Under the pieces are notes generated by a model. It searched no databases and was not told the origin of the DNA. It worked only from the letters and a program-made list of their open reading frames with translations. Below, in pieces: positions 11,762 through 12,588 of a DNA stretch of 12,588 bases. Each line of letters opens with the position of its first letter. Position 1 is the stretch's first letter. Both the position numbers and the translations under genes were made by a program. The DNA comes from Methanothrix sp. (lineage in GTDB: Archaea > Halobacteriota > Methanosarcinia > Methanotrichales > Methanotrichaceae): assembly GCA_028688175.1 (NCBI GenBank), contig JAQTYS010000059.1:1-12588 (forward strand), read 5' to 3'.

Positions 11762-12588
11762 AAAGCATTTTACGCAGGAAAGCAGCCTTTTCGGGCTCTC
11801 CTCTTGAGCTATTTCCAGCCCTTGTTGCAGATTTTCGGCGGTAGCTGCTCCCAGCTCTTCTGCCAGGGGCAGTAGCCTTTCACCTACTAATATCAGCTTT
11901 GCCATCTCGCTCTTCCTTTGCCGGAGCAAGTCGGAGAGAGCCGGGATGTTCATGCCTTCACATACGGTTTCACTCTCCTCCCCCACTACCACAACCAGAT
12001 CGCTGCCACAGGCCCGGTCCAGTGCCCGCGCCACATCTCGCACTTTGAGACCGGAGTTGGAGCTGTCGAAGAAAGTCTGATTGGGCAGCCGCTTGATCTT
12101 CATGCGCCCGGAAAAGCCGTCAAAGCCGCAAAGGGCCATAGCGATCGTGCTCTTGGGGATGCCGGCCAGCTTCGCGGCAGCCGCAGCTGCTGCGATCGCC
12201 GTCTCATAGCCCAAGAAGTCCAGATCATCTCCCAAATCAAGACGCACCTCTTCTTTATCAAATATCAGACTATCCGGCTTGGCATAAACGCTCCCGCCTC
12301 TGGCAAACGAGACATCCGGAGATAGCCGAGCGTCGGTATTAGCCAGAATCTTCGCGCCACTCTTGGCTAGAGAGAGCATCTGCAGTTTGGCAGTACTGGC
12401 CCACTTGGTGGCATTGGCAATGGGATAGTCTCCGGAAAGGCCGGTTATAATTCCATAATCAGCCAGGCCCGTGCCCCCCAGCGAGATCTCACAGATCAGG
12501 GCGCTTGCCCCCTGAGCACTGGCGGCCTCTGTAGCACGAATCACATTTCCGGGCGTGATGGAAAGCCCCTTTTCCACAAGGCTGGCTT
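11756..12588 (-). CDS. cfbE: Coenzyme F430 synthetase CfbE (Mur-ligase-like), N-terminus outside window
   Basis: This ATP-dependent enzyme closes the carbocyclic ring of seco-F430 to give coenzyme F430, the nickel cofactor of methyl-coenzyme M reductase. About 276 C-terminal residues are visible; the frame stays open to the right edge (ASLVEKG...), so the GTG at 12577 is internal. The N-terminal P-loop is not in the window. The central Mur-ligase domain shows ICEISLGGTGLADYGIITGL and ILANTDARLS, followed by a GYETAIAAAAAAAKLAGIP helix. The linker GFSGRMKIKR corresponds to the GRME motif of Mur ligases, and FFDSSNSGLKV replaces their DYAHNP segment, as expected for this family. The C-terminal domain ends LLSCVKCFR. 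It is upstream of and probably co-transcribed with cfbD; other cfb genes may lie beyond 12588. Confidence 0.93.
   Translation of the reverse strand, partial: ASLVEKGLSITPGNVIRATEAASAQGASALICEISLGGTGLADYGIITGLSGDYPIANATKWASTAKLQMLSLAKSGAKILANTDARLSPDVSFARGGSVYAKPDSLIFDKEEVRLDLGDDLDFLGYETAIAAAAAAAKLAGIPKSTIAMALCGFDGFSGRMKIKRLPNQTFFDSSNSGLKVRDVARALDRACGSDLVVVVGEESETVCEGMNIPALSDLLRQRKSEMAKLILVGERLLPLAEELGAATAENLQQGLEIAQEESPKRLLSCVKCFR

Noticed and set aside
11918..12325. 135-codon plus-strand frame opposite cfbE
   Set aside because: It is antisense to a well-recognised enzyme, with no SD or domain.

Overview
The window most likely comes from a methanogenic archaeon, probably a Methanothrix/Methanosaeta-like member of the Methanosarcinales (the genus is an inference). 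The strongest evidence is at the right end. There, two adjacent minus-strand genes encode the last enzymes of coenzyme F430 synthesis: CfbD, a NifD-like subunit, and CfbE, a Mur-ligase-like F430 synthetase. An archaeal SecE (Sec61 gamma), archaeal TATA-like promoters and several genes without a Shine-Dalgarno site fit this.

Left part (1-3413, plus strand): the end of a pentapeptide-repeat protein, a secreted BMP-family (PnrA-like) solute-binding protein, then a very long secreted pentapeptide-repeat protein (588 aa, about 100 repeats, many N-glycosylation sequons). The two repeat proteins share a distinctive C-terminal cap, so they are paralogues flanking the binding protein. No transporter membrane or ATPase genes are seen here.

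Centre left (3405-6656, minus strand): a tight three-gene operon. It runs from a small protein resembling only the N-terminal domain of the next product, through an M6-family zinc metalloprotease with two C-terminal P domains and no signal peptide, to a class I glutamine amidotransferase. Ribosome-binding sites overlap or abut the upstream stop codons. This is the least familiar assembly in the window.

Centre right (6782-9012, plus strand): a compact operon of ketopantoate reductase (CoA synthesis), a GerW/YtfJ-family protein and a Tam-like SAM methyltransferase, followed by two hairpins. An AT-rich element at 6719-6737 lies between this operon and the divergent protease operon.

9013-10649: a gene-poor, AT-richer stretch. 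It holds a decayed gene of the MTH1187/YkoF thiamine-binding type (one frameshift and one stop), a small secreted protein with a glycine-rich tail, a 423-base intergenic region with a TATA box, an upstream dyad and a possible small ORF ending exactly at the next start codon, and then secE.

10650-12588 (minus strand): cfbE-cfbD, cut at its 5' side by the window edge; cfbE continues beyond the right end.
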